A DNA stretch of 31,899 bases. Source: an uncultured beta proteobacterium (GTDB lineage Bacteria > Pseudomonadota > Gammaproteobacteria > Burkholderiales > Burkholderiaceae). The notes beneath the pieces are model-generated. The model worked only from the letters and a program-made list of their open reading frames with translations. It was not told where the DNA came from and ran no database searches. The stretch covers positions 1 through 31,899 of the forward strand of contig CAIKGX010000110.1 in NCBI GenBank assembly GCA_903827075.1, in the 5' to 3' direction. Positions 1 to 7,770 of the stretch are shown piece after piece (within the stretch, counting starts at the first letter, position 1; each line of letters begins with the position of its first letter). A program made the translations under genes and the position numbers.

Positions 1-171
1 CCCAAAGTCTTCACAAAAATTGATTTGCATTTCACGGTTACCGGAAAAGACTTGGACCAAGCCAAGGTTGATCGCGCAGTCAAACTTTCTCACGATAAGT
101 ATTGCTCTGCTACAGCAATGCTCTCAAAAACTGCAGAACTGACTTACAGCATCGAAGTCCGTTCGGAATAA
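1..171 (+). CDS. OsmC family peroxiredoxin-like protein, C-terminal part
   Basis: The first 56 codons are open in frame 1 and end at TAA 169-171; the start lies outside the window. The fragment contains RAVKLSHDKYCSATAML, the conserved C-terminal helix of OsmC/Ohr-type proteins, which carries the second redox cysteine of the CxxC-like pair (Cys35 of the fragment), followed by a final beta strand (ELTYSIEV). Family members reduce organic hydroperoxides or act as general thiol-dependent stress proteins in the cytoplasm. Which subfamily this is cannot be told from the tail alone. The stop codon lies 2 nt from the 3' end of the opposing RNase P RNA gene, so the two transcription units converge without a visible separate terminator. 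The family call rests on the cysteine helix motif. Confidence 0.8.
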   Translation, partial: PKVFTKIDLHFTVTGKDLDQAKVDRAVKLSHDKYCSATAMLSKTAELTYSIEVRSE

Positions 172-173
172 GT

Positions 174-480
174 GCAGAGCCAATCGATAAGCCGGATTCT
201 GTCGCCTAGACTTGCATCTAGGGGCAATCATTCCTCTAGGCCGGCAGTTACCTGACGGCTCAAGCTCCCTACCCGCAGACTCAGCGGGTCGCCTCATCGC
301 CTGCTTACTTGGGATTGCTCCAGGTGGAGGTTACCGCGTTTCACCGTAACTAAATACGCTCGTCTCTGTGGCCCTATTCCTCACGTTGCCGTGGATGGCC
401 GTTAGCCATCACCCTACCCTATGGAGTCCGGACTTTCCTCCCCCTCAATAAAGAGGCGGCGATTGCCTAATTGACTCTGC
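174..480 (-). ncRNA. rnpB: RNase P RNA, bacterial type A
   Basis: This is the catalytic RNA of RNase P, which cleaves the 5' leader from pre-tRNAs. Read on the minus strand, the region has the hallmark 5' core GAGGAAAGTCCGGACTCC (about 423-440). The conserved 3' core GACAGAATCCGGCTTAT (about 185-202) can pair with it to form P4. The ends are set by the P1 helix: minus-strand GCAGAGTCAAT (470-480) pairs with ATTGGCTCTGC (174-184), eleven pairs including one G-U. The length of about 307 nt is a little short for type A. The 172-536 stretch otherwise holds no protein gene. A weak -10-like box (TAGACT, complement of 487-492) lies at the right distance from the 5' end, but no good -35 is seen. The mature ends could differ by a few bases. 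Confidence 0.93.
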
Positions 481-536
481 GCCTGCAGTCTAACGCAGTC
501 AGAGAAAATTGACCTGAAAAGATGCGGCTTTACGTT

Positions 537-1595
537 TTAAGACAGTGACCAAGCAATAGTTTCACCAGCACGAAGCGGTACGATTACAGAATCGCCTAAA
601 GGTAACTCAGCCGGTATAGTTTGGGCTTGCTTTACCAAGGTAATTTGCTTTGTATTGCGTGGCAAAGAATAAAAATCAGGGCCGAAGAAGCTCGCAAAAC
701 CTTCCAACTGATCCAGCTTACCAACACTCTCAAATGCCTCGGCATACAAACCCAAGGCATTAAAAGCGCTATAGCAACCAGCACATCCACAGGCAGTTTC
801 TTTGGCGCCTTTGGAATGCGGGGCGCTATCGGTACCCAAGAAAAAACGGGGGTTACCGCTAGTGGCAGCTTCAAGCAAAGCCACTCGATGCTTTTCACGC
901 TTTAATACTGGCAAGCAATAGTTGTGCGGACGAATGCCGCCGGCAAAAATAGCATTGCGATTCATCAGCAAATGTTGAGGAGTCAATGTTGCCGCTAAAG
1001 TATTCTTTCCACCAGTAGCCGCATCTCGAACATAGTGAGCTGCCTGTAATGTGGTGATATGTTCAAACACCATCTTGAGTTCAGGAAAGTCTTTGCGGAG
1101 TGGCTCAAGAACTTGGTCAATAAACACCGCCTCACGATCAAAGATGTCAACTTCAACACTGGTGACTTCACCATGCACTAACAGTGGCATACCCACTGCT
1201 TGCATGGCCTCTAAGGCTAAGTAGCAATGCTTGATATCACTCACACCAAAATCACTATTGGTAGTAGCGCCTGCAGGGTATAGCTTGAATGCTACGATGC
1301 CAGCAGCCTTAGCTTTGCACACTTCGTCAGCAGACGTGTTATCCGTCAAATACAAAGTCATTAACGGTGTGAAGTGATCGATACCCAGCAAATTTAATTG
1401 AGTCCGTATACGGGTCATATATTCATTAGCTAAATCCACAGTAGTTACCGGTGGCTTTAAATTGGGCATGATGATGGCGCGCGCAAATTGGCGTGCAGTA
1501 TCAGCCAAAACATCTTTCATCACTTCGCCATCACGAATGTGCAAATGCCAATCGTCTGGTTGAATCAGTTGAATTTGGGTAGGGCTATTAGACAT
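537..1595 (-). CDS. pyrC: Dihydroorotase
   Basis: This zinc amidohydrolase interconverts N-carbamoyl-aspartate and dihydroorotate, the third step of pyrimidine synthesis, in the cytoplasm. The product is 352 aa, close to the roughly 348 aa of E. coli PyrC. Metal ligands are visible in order: DDWHLHIRD (His17, His19), the lysine of FKLYPAGATTNS that is carboxylated in this family, LLVHGEVT, VFEHITT and GTDSAPH. CGCAGC near the C terminus is also typical. I chose ATG 1595 because family alignment begins just after it and it lies 1 nt beyond the stop of the kinase gene upstream, which fits re-initiation. An in-frame ATG at 1628 would add 11 residues and overlap that gene. Neither start has a clear ribosome binding site. 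It is probably the last gene of a run with the kinase and ABC exporter. Confidence 0.95.
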   Translation of the reverse strand: MSNSPTQIQLIQPDDWHLHIRDGEVMKDVLADTARQFARAIIMPNLKPPVTTVDLANEYMTRIRTQLNLLGIDHFTPLMTLYLTDNTSADEVCKAKAAGIVAFKLYPAGATTNSDFGVSDIKHCYLALEAMQAVGMPLLVHGEVTSVEVDIFDREAVFIDQVLEPLRKDFPELKMVFEHITTLQAAHYVRDAATGGKNTLAATLTPQHLLMNRNAIFAGGIRPHNYCLPVLKREKHRVALLEAATSGNPRFFLGTDSAPHSKGAKETACGCAGCYSAFNALGLYAEAFESVGKLDQLEGFASFFGPDFYSLPRNTKQITLVKQAQTIPAELPLGDSVIVPLRAGETIAWSLS

Positions 1596-1596
1596 A

Positions 1597-2919
1597 TTAT
1601 TTATCGAGCAAAATGATGCGGAAGTCATTTACATTCGTTAGTGTAGGGCCAGTTTCCACCAAAGCCCCCAATTCTGCAAAGAAACCATAACAATCATGGG
1701 CCGCTAAGAAGGTCTCAGGGATTAAACCTTTCCGCTCACTGTCTTTGCGGATATCCCCGGAGAACCATGCGCCTGCATTCTTTTCGCTCCCGTCTATTCC
1801 ATCCGTATCAGCAGCCAAAGCTGCCAAATTAGGCAAACCTTTTGAGGCAGCAAATAGTGAAAGGAGAAACTCGCTACATCGACCACCGCGCCCTTTAAGC
1901 CCAGCAGGGATTGTTACCGTACACTCACCGCCCGAGATGAGTGCCAAAGGCTTATCAGGGCCATTTGCAAAATGATCCCTAGCTAAAGCGGCTTGCTCAA
2001 CCCCCACCGTTTGGGCCTCGCCAGTAATGGTGTCACCCAAAATCAATGTCTCGTAGCCTTGCTTGCGAACATACTCTGCTGCAGCCTCTAAACTTTTATA
2101 GGCAGTAGCAATGACATGATTATTTACTTGAACGCCAACTAAGTCGGATGCTTTTAAGGTCTCTGGAATATTTCCAGCAACACCTTGATGCAGATGATCG
2201 AGCACAGATACCGGTATAGACTCCCCGCCCAAACGGTACTTCGCCAAAATCTCTACGGCATCTTGATAGGTAGAGTAGTCCGCCGCACAGGGTCCGCTGG
2301 CAATATCGGCAGGTAAATCTCCTGTGACATCAGAGATAAGTAAAGCCTCAACCCGCGCACCATGCGATATGGCTACCCTAGCCAAATTACCACCCAAGAT
2401 TGCTGATAAATGCTTACGCACCACATTCATCTCTTCAATGGGTGCACCACTACGGAGAAGTGCCTCTGTGGTCTGGCGCATATCTTCAATGCTGATACCC
2501 GCCTGAGGCAAAGTCAGCAAACTTGAGCCACCTCCAGAAACCAAAGCAATCAACACGTCGCCTAGCTCAAGCTCATTAACCAATTTAAAGATAGCTATTG
2601 CACCATTCATACCCGCTTGATCTGGAACAGGATGCCCTGCTTCAATAATCTCAATGTGACTCGTTGGTGAGTTGTGACCATAACGAGTAAGCACCACACC
2701 ATCTATCTTTGCTTCGGGCCAATGCAATTTGGCATACCCCTCCAAAGCACTAGCCATAGATGCGCTGGCCTTACCCGCCCCGACCACAATACATTTACCC
2801 TGTGGTTCTTGGCCCTGCGGAAAGATTTTTGCGAGATACTCTGGAACTATTTTCTGAGGATCTGCGACTGCCACTGCAGCGGCAAAGGCATTTTTAAGAA
2901 TATTTTCTTGCTGACTCAT
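1597..2919 (-). CDS. Glycerate 2-kinase (DUF4147/MOFRL family)
   Basis: The 440-aa protein belongs to the glycerate kinase family (TtuD/GckA type), which phosphorylates D-glycerate with ATP to 2-phosphoglycerate; older annotations often call it hydroxypyruvate reductase. Seen motifs are VVGAGKASASMA near residue 47, LVSGGGSSLLTLP near 130, NVVRKHLSAILGGNLA near 165 (the catalytic-lysine region of the family), and a C-terminal MOFRL part with ISGGECTVT, GRGGRCSEFLLS and ALAADTDGIDGS. It lies 9 nt after the ABC exporter stop and 1 nt before the chosen pyrC start, so it is probably co-transcribed. No Shine-Dalgarno precedes ATG 2919, but a TAGAAT box (complement of 2926-2931) stands 6 nt upstream, so a short or leaderless transcript is possible. 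Function is assigned by family; the physiological source of glycerate is unknown. Confidence 0.87.
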   Translation of the reverse strand: MSQQENILKNAFAAAVAVADPQKIVPEYLAKIFPQGQEPQGKCIVVGAGKASASMASALEGYAKLHWPEAKIDGVVLTRYGHNSPTSHIEIIEAGHPVPDQAGMNGAIAIFKLVNELELGDVLIALVSGGGSSLLTLPQAGISIEDMRQTTEALLRSGAPIEEMNVVRKHLSAILGGNLARVAISHGARVEALLISDVTGDLPADIASGPCAADYSTYQDAVEILAKYRLGGESIPVSVLDHLHQGVAGNIPETLKASDLVGVQVNNHVIATAYKSLEAAAEYVRKQGYETLILGDTITGEAQTVGVEQAALARDHFANGPDKPLALISGGECTVTIPAGLKGRGGRCSEFLLSLFAASKGLPNLAALAADTDGIDGSEKNAGAWFSGDIRKDSERKGLIPETFLAAHDCYGFFAELGALVETGPTLTNVNDFRIILLDK

Positions 2920-2928
2920 CGCATTATT

Positions 2929-4752
2929 CTAATCAAGTGCGGCACGTTCTTGCATTTGCCACATCTCTGCATAGCGCCCATGAATGCCGAGCAGCTCTAA
3001 ATGCGTGCCACGCTCTACTATCTGACCATGCTCCATAACCAAAATTTGATCTGCATGAATAACCGTAGAAAGGCGATGTGCAATGATTAAGGTAGTGCGG
3101 TTTTTTGCCAGACTGAGCAACTCCTCTTGAAATGCGCGCTCAGTTTTAGAGTCTAGTGCTGAAGTGGCTTCATCGAAAATTAGCATAGATGGCTTCTTAA
3201 GCAAAGTACGGGCAATCGCAACGCGTTGCTTTTCGCCGCCCGATAACTTCAAGCCACGCTCACCAACCTGCGTCTCATATCCATCTGGTAAGCGTTTAAT
3301 AAAACTATCAATCTGCGCGGCCCTAGCTGCCTCATGCACCTCTTCAATAGAGGCCTTAGGATCACCATAAGCGATGTTATAGCCAATAGTGTCATTAAAT
3401 AAAACTGTGTCCTGAGGAACAATACCAATTGCTTTACGTAAGCTTGCTTGCGTCACGTCTTGAATATTTTGCTCGTCAATCAATATCTTTCCAGATTGCA
3501 CATCGTAGAAACGGAACAATAGGCGAGCTAAAGTACTTTTTCCACCGCCACTTTGCCCAACTACCGCTGTAATAGTTCCTGCTGGAATATGAAAGCTCAC
3601 ATCTTTTAATATTTCGCGCTTGGCATCATAGTGAAAGGAGACATTTTCAAACCGTACATCTGGCCCGTCACCATGGTTGTCAATATGTAATGGTTTTGCA
3701 TGTGCTGAGTCGGCAATTTCTTTTTCGGTATTGAGTATAGAAAACATCCGATCCATATCGGTCAATGACTGTTTAATTTCTCGATAAATCACTCCTAGAA
3801 AATTCAGGGGAATATAGAGTTGAATCATTAAGGTATTCACCAAGACTAGATCACCCAAGGTCATCGTGCCTTCAACCACGCCCAGTGTGGCACGCCATAG
3901 AATCATGACAAGGCCAATAGCAATAATGGTTTGTTGACCTAGATTTAATAAAGCTAGTGATTTTTGAGACTTCACTGCGGCTACTTGATAGCGCGCTAGA
4001 TTCTCGTCGTAACGCCCAGCCTCAAAAGCCTCATTACCAAAATATTTGACAGTCTCAAAATTCAATAAAGAATCAATCGCCTTTTGATTCGCCTTCGAAT
4101 CCATATCATTCATAGTGCGGCGAAAGTGTGTGCGCCATTCGGTAACCACTACCGTAAAACCAATATATAAAACTAATGCAGCAAAGGTAATAGAGGCAAA
4201 CCAAATATCGTATGAGTAAGCGAAATAACCCAATACCAAGCAGAACTCAATTAAGGTTGGCAGGATGCTATAAAGCGAATAGGAGATAAGAGACTGAATG
4301 CCTCGAGTGCCACGTTCAATATCTCTACTCACTCCGCCAGTTTGTCTTGCCAGATGAAAACTCAGAGCAAGAGAATGTAGGTGCTCAAAAACCTGTAGGG
4401 CAACCTTACGAACGGCGTTTTGGGTAACGCGTGCAAAAAGTGATTCTCGCAACTCAGTAAAAAGAGATGCTGAAATTCTGAGTAGGCCATAAGCCAAAAT
4501 TAAACCCGCTGGCACCACGAGTAAAGCTTGCGGAGAATTGGCTTTGATATTTAAAGCATCAATCAACTGCTTCATCAAAATAGGAATACCTAAATTGGCT
4601 ACTTTTGCTGCAATTAAGCAACTGAGCGCAATGGCAACCCTAAATTTGTATTCCAGTAAGTAAGGCAGTAAATCACGAATGACTTTCCAGTCATTGCTTT
4701 GCGAGGGTTTTGAATTTGCACCTGAATGGTGGTGCCCCGATGTATGTCTCAT
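2929..4752 (-). CDS. Atm1/HMT1-type ABC exporter (fused membrane and ATPase domains)
   Basis: This is an inner-membrane half-transporter of 607 aa, expected to act as a homodimer. The N-terminal ~330 residues are a type-1 exporter membrane domain with several hydrophobic helices. The C-terminal domain has Walker A GQSGGGKST (about 399-407), signature LSGGEKQRVAIART (about 505), Walker B SMLIFDEATSALDS, and the H-loop histidine in IAHRLSTV. The segment YFGNEAFEAGRYDENLARY followed by SLALLNLGQQ matches the Atm1/ABCB7 subfamily, whose members export glutathione-linked sulfur or iron-sulfur precursors or metal-thiol complexes. The histidine-rich N terminus (HTSGHHHSG) may contact metal; that is inference. 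It leads the block with the glycerate kinase and pyrC. The substrate cannot be settled from sequence; relatives in this order are often just called ABC transporter ATP-binding/permease. Confidence 0.88.
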   Translation of the reverse strand: MRHTSGHHHSGANSKPSQSNDWKVIRDLLPYLLEYKFRVAIALSCLIAAKVANLGIPILMKQLIDALNIKANSPQALLVVPAGLILAYGLLRISASLFTELRESLFARVTQNAVRKVALQVFEHLHSLALSFHLARQTGGVSRDIERGTRGIQSLISYSLYSILPTLIEFCLVLGYFAYSYDIWFASITFAALVLYIGFTVVVTEWRTHFRRTMNDMDSKANQKAIDSLLNFETVKYFGNEAFEAGRYDENLARYQVAAVKSQKSLALLNLGQQTIIAIGLVMILWRATLGVVEGTMTLGDLVLVNTLMIQLYIPLNFLGVIYREIKQSLTDMDRMFSILNTEKEIADSAHAKPLHIDNHGDGPDVRFENVSFHYDAKREILKDVSFHIPAGTITAVVGQSGGGKSTLARLLFRFYDVQSGKILIDEQNIQDVTQASLRKAIGIVPQDTVLFNDTIGYNIAYGDPKASIEEVHEAARAAQIDSFIKRLPDGYETQVGERGLKLSGGEKQRVAIARTLLKKPSMLIFDEATSALDSKTERAFQEELLSLAKNRTTLIIAHRLSTVIHADQILVMEHGQIVERGTHLELLGIHGRYAEMWQMQERAALD

Positions 4753-4773
4753 CGCTCTATCTTAGTCACTTAT

Positions 4774-5220
4774 CTATTGACGTGCTGAGAACAATTGCAA
4801 TATTGCTTCACCATTGCTGGGAGAAAAACATTTTTCTGCAGCTTGCAGATAAGGCAACCATTGATAGGCTACATGCTCTCTTGGAGCTAAAGTGATAGCG
4901 ATGTCGTTGGGCACTTCCAAAGAAAACCAGTGCTCAATATTTCTTACGATGCCAGGCGCATAACGATGACGCCACTGCGGGTAGATCTCATATTCGATTT
5001 GATGCTGCATATCGTTAAAGAAGCCAGTAGGCAAGGATGAAATATCAATACCCGTCTCCTCCAAGACTTCACGTGCTGCAGCTAAAGCGAAGTCCTCATC
5101 GGGCGAGTCAAGGCTACCGGTCACTGATTGCCAAAAATCGGCTTTATCTGCTCGCTCTATTAGCAAGACCTTCCCATTCGTTTTGTAGATCACTACTAAA
5201 ACAGAAATGGGAATTTTCAA
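4774..5220 (-). CDS. nudB: Dihydroneopterin triphosphate diphosphatase (Nudix)
   Basis: This 148-aa Nudix hydrolase is expected to remove pyrophosphate from dihydroneopterin triphosphate, the early committed step of folate synthesis. It resembles E. coli NudB across its length: PISVLVVIY at the N terminus, ADFWQSVTGS before the Nudix box, and HRYAPGIVRNIEHWFSLEVP in the middle. The Nudix box is GSLDSPDEDFALAAAREVLEETGI; the REVLEETGI half is canonical, but six rather than five residues separate the first Gly from the Glu. It lies 22 nt downstream of aspS, a pairing common in betaproteobacteria, so the name is supported by both sequence and context. No Shine-Dalgarno is obvious before ATG 5220, so translation may depend on the aspS message. 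Confidence 0.88.
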   Translation of the reverse strand: MKIPISVLVVIYKTNGKVLLIERADKADFWQSVTGSLDSPDEDFALAAAREVLEETGIDISSLPTGFFNDMQHQIEYEIYPQWRHRYAPGIVRNIEHWFSLEVPNDIAITLAPREHVAYQWLPYLQAAEKCFSPSNGEAILQLFSARQ

Positions 5221-5242
5221 GATACTTTAAGTGCCGTTCCAA

Positions 5243-7042
5243 TTAAGCGGCAGGAGCAGCTTGGCGCAAACGAATATGCAACTCCTTCAATTGGCGCTCA
5301 TCAACCGGGCTAGGTGCTTGAGTTAACAAGCACTGCGCACGTTGTGTTTTAGGGAAAGCAATCACATCACGGATCGATTCGGCACCGGTCATCATGGTCA
5401 CAATGCGATCTAATCCAAAAGCAATACCACCATGTGGAGGCGCGCCATACTGTAGAGCATCTAATAAGAAACCAAACTTCGCTTGAGCTTCTTCAGCCCC
5501 AATTTTCAATGCGCGGAATACCTGACTTTGCACAGCCTCTTGGTGAATACGAACAGATCCCCCACCAATTTCACTACCATTGAGGACCATGTCATAGGCC
5601 TTAGCCAAGCACTTACCTGGATCGGTCTGAAGATACTGCATATGTTCATCTTTAGGGCTGGTGAATGGATGATGGCAAGCAACCCAACGCGCATCACCTT
5701 CATCGTAATCAAACATTGGAAAATCTACTACCCATAATGGCTTCCAGCCCTCAGTAAAGAGACCGTGCTCCTTACCCCAAACAGAATGACCAATCTTCAA
5801 GCGCAAATTACCCATTGCATCATTGGCAACTTTTTCTTTATCAGCGCCGAAGAAAATAATGTCGCCATCTTTTGCGCCAGTGCGCTTTAAGATACCCTCA
5901 ATCGCTGCATCATGTAAATTCTTCACGATGGGTGACTGCAGACCATTGCGACCCTCTGCAATGGAATTGACTTTAATCCAGGCCAAACCTTTAGCGCCAT
6001 AGATGGCAACAAACTGGGTGTAGTCATCAATCTCACTGCGACTGATTTCAGCGCCGCCTGGAACACATAATCCCACTACGCGACCACCCTCTTGATTGGC
6101 TGCGCCAGAGAAGACTTTGAAATCCACATCCTTCATTAAGTCGGTTAACTCAGTAAATTCAAAATTCACGCGTAGATCTGGTTTGTCAGAGCCAAAGCGG
6201 GCCATACCTTCAGAGTAAGGCATGGTTGGGAATGGATTTGGTAACTCGACATTCATAGTGATCTTGAAAATATGACGGATCATGTTTTCAAATAAATCTC
6301 GAATCTCTATCTCATCTAAAAAAGCAGTTTCACAGTCGATCTGCGTAAATTCTGGCTGACGATCTGCACGCAAATCTTCATCACGGAAACATTTTGTAAT
6401 TTGATAGTAGCGATCAAAGCCGGCCACCATTAAAAGCTGCTTAAACAACTGGGGGGATTGGGGCAAAGCAAAGAATTGGCCATCATGCACACGGGAAGGT
6501 ACTAGGTAATCGCGAGCGCCCTCAGGGGTGCTCTTTGTCAGCATCGGCGTTTCAATATCAATAAAGCCTGCAGCGTCTAAATAACGGCGACACTCCATGG
6601 CCACGTTGTAACGCAAACGTAAATTCTTTTGCATCTGCGGACGACGTAAGTCTAAGACACGGTGGGTTAAACGGGTAGTCTCCGATAAATTCTCATCATC
6701 TAATTGAAATGGCGGAGTAATCGAAGCATTGAGAATCACCATGCTATGACATAACACTTCCACCTTGCCACTCATAAGATCATTGTTCTCAGTGCCAGCA
6801 GGGCGCGCACGTACTAAGCCTTTGATCTGAATGCAGAACTCATTGCGCACCTGCTCAGCTAAAGCAAACATTTCTGGGCGGTCTGGATCACAGACGATTT
6901 GTACAAAACCTTGGTGATCACGTAAATCAATAAAGATTACACCACCATGGTCACGGCGGCGGTTAACCCATCCAGAGAGGGTCACTTCTTTACCAATAAG
7001 TGAATCGGTTACCTGGCCGCAGGTATGGCTTCGCATCGACAT
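5243..7042 (-). CDS. aspS: Aspartate--tRNA(Asp/Asn) ligase
   Basis: This class II synthetase has 599 aa and the bacterial AspRS layout: an N-terminal anticodon-binding OB fold (about 1-110), a catalytic core, and the bacterial GAD insertion. Motif 2 is seen as KCFRDEDLRADRQPEFTQID near residue 225 and motif 3 as GGIAFGLDRIVTMMTG near 540; ALPQSPQLFKQLLM is also conserved. In the OB fold the protein has NRRRDHGGVIF (His32), where E. coli, which charges only tRNA-Asp, has Leu. It also has a Gly in the RPAGT loop. Both are signatures of non-discriminating AspRS, which makes Asp-tRNA-Asn for later amidation by GatCAB. ATG 7042 is supported by AGGAAA 8 nt upstream. The gene follows the DUF502 gene by 16 nt and precedes nudB. 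Confidence 0.97.
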   Translation of the reverse strand: MSMRSHTCGQVTDSLIGKEVTLSGWVNRRRDHGGVIFIDLRDHQGFVQIVCDPDRPEMFALAEQVRNEFCIQIKGLVRARPAGTENNDLMSGKVEVLCHSMVILNASITPPFQLDDENLSETTRLTHRVLDLRRPQMQKNLRLRYNVAMECRRYLDAAGFIDIETPMLTKSTPEGARDYLVPSRVHDGQFFALPQSPQLFKQLLMVAGFDRYYQITKCFRDEDLRADRQPEFTQIDCETAFLDEIEIRDLFENMIRHIFKITMNVELPNPFPTMPYSEGMARFGSDKPDLRVNFEFTELTDLMKDVDFKVFSGAANQEGGRVVGLCVPGGAEISRSEIDDYTQFVAIYGAKGLAWIKVNSIAEGRNGLQSPIVKNLHDAAIEGILKRTGAKDGDIIFFGADKEKVANDAMGNLRLKIGHSVWGKEHGLFTEGWKPLWVVDFPMFDYDEGDARWVACHHPFTSPKDEHMQYLQTDPGKCLAKAYDMVLNGSEIGGGSVRIHQEAVQSQVFRALKIGAEEAQAKFGFLLDALQYGAPPHGGIAFGLDRIVTMMTGAESIRDVIAFPKTQRAQCLLTQAPSPVDERQLKELHIRLRQAAPAA

Positions 7043-7058
7043 AACAATTTCCTATAAT

Positions 7059-7712
7059 TCAATCATGATTGGATGACTGAATAGCAGTCAATCCAGTTGG
7101 GCTTGTAGGGGGTACAGACCCCATAGAGACAATATGTTTAAGCGCTTCTTCAACGCTCATATCCAATTCAATCGTTTGCGCACGTGGCACGATCATAAAA
7201 AAACCGGATGTAGGGTTTGGTGTAGTGGGCAAAAATACGTTGACATAGTCTTCGCCCAATTTTGCAGTCACTTCCTTGGCAGGTATCCCCGTCTGAAATG
7301 CAATTACCCAAGAATCAGCATGGGGATAGCGAATCAACAGCGCCTTACTAAAAGCTTGGCCACTGCCGGAAAATAAGGTGGACGACACTTGCTGAACGCT
7401 GGAGTAAATAGATCGCACGATTGGAATGCGGCCCATCAGCCCATCCCACACCTTCATCCACCATTGGCCAGCATAACTAATCGCAAGAAGACCGGTTAGC
7501 ATGATGACCAACACCACAATCAGAATGCCAACGCCAGGCAATTCACGAAAATGCTGCAAATCACCTGCAAACTGATTGGGGAAGACCGCAATGATGGCAT
7601 GCATTACCGAGCCAAAAACACCGTCAAGCAAACCTAAGCCCCATGCAATCACCCAAATGGTGATGGACATTGGAGCCCAAACGAGGATGCCAGCGATAAA
7701 GTATTTTTTCAT
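7059..7712 (-). CDS. DUF502 family inner-membrane protein
   Basis: A 217-aa protein with the DUF502 pattern: an N-terminal hydrophobic segment (FIAGILVWAPMSITIWVIAW, about 5-24), a second longer one (GILIVVLVIMLTGLLAIS, about 62-79), then a soluble part with RIPIVRSIYSSVQQV, DSWVIAFQTG and FLPTTPNPTSGFF, all characteristic of the family. Both termini are likely on the same side of the inner membrane. The biochemical role is not known to me. It is usually found next to aspS in betaproteobacteria, as here (16 nt upstream of aspS), so it is probably part of that operon. No Shine-Dalgarno is visible before ATG 7712; a TAAAAT box lies about 27 nt upstream, and two small palindromes occupy the gap towards ubiB. 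Confidence 0.88.
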   Translation of the reverse strand: MKKYFIAGILVWAPMSITIWVIAWGLGLLDGVFGSVMHAIIAVFPNQFAGDLQHFRELPGVGILIVVLVIMLTGLLAISYAGQWWMKVWDGLMGRIPIVRSIYSSVQQVSSTLFSGSGQAFSKALLIRYPHADSWVIAFQTGIPAKEVTAKLGEDYVNVFLPTTPNPTSGFFMIVPRAQTIELDMSVEEALKHIVSMGSVPPTSPTGLTAIQSSNHD

Positions 7713-7734
7713 GTGTTTGTATTTTGCCTAACTG

Positions 7735-7761
7735 GCTATTTTAGCGGTATAGGCCAATACC
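7735..7761. repeat. Two adjacent small palindromes between ubiB and the DUF502 gene
   Basis: GCTA-TTT-TAGC (7735-7745) is followed without a gap by GGTAT-A-GGCC-A-ATACC (7746-7761), an inverted repeat broken only by one symmetric pair of positions. There is no T-run on either side, so a standard intrinsic terminator is unlikely. They could be an operator for the DUF502-aspS-nudB unit, an RNA processing hairpin, or chance. Confidence 0.4.
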
Positions 7762-7770
7762 AGCGAAAGA

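Noticed and set aside
172..536. Possible short protein genes in the gap before pyrC
   Set aside because: The sequence is accounted for by RNase P RNA, shown by its conserved core and P1 helix.
1596..1628. Upstream ATG extending pyrC by 11 residues
   Set aside because: It overlaps the kinase gene and the added residues do not match the family; the ATG at 1595 fits better.
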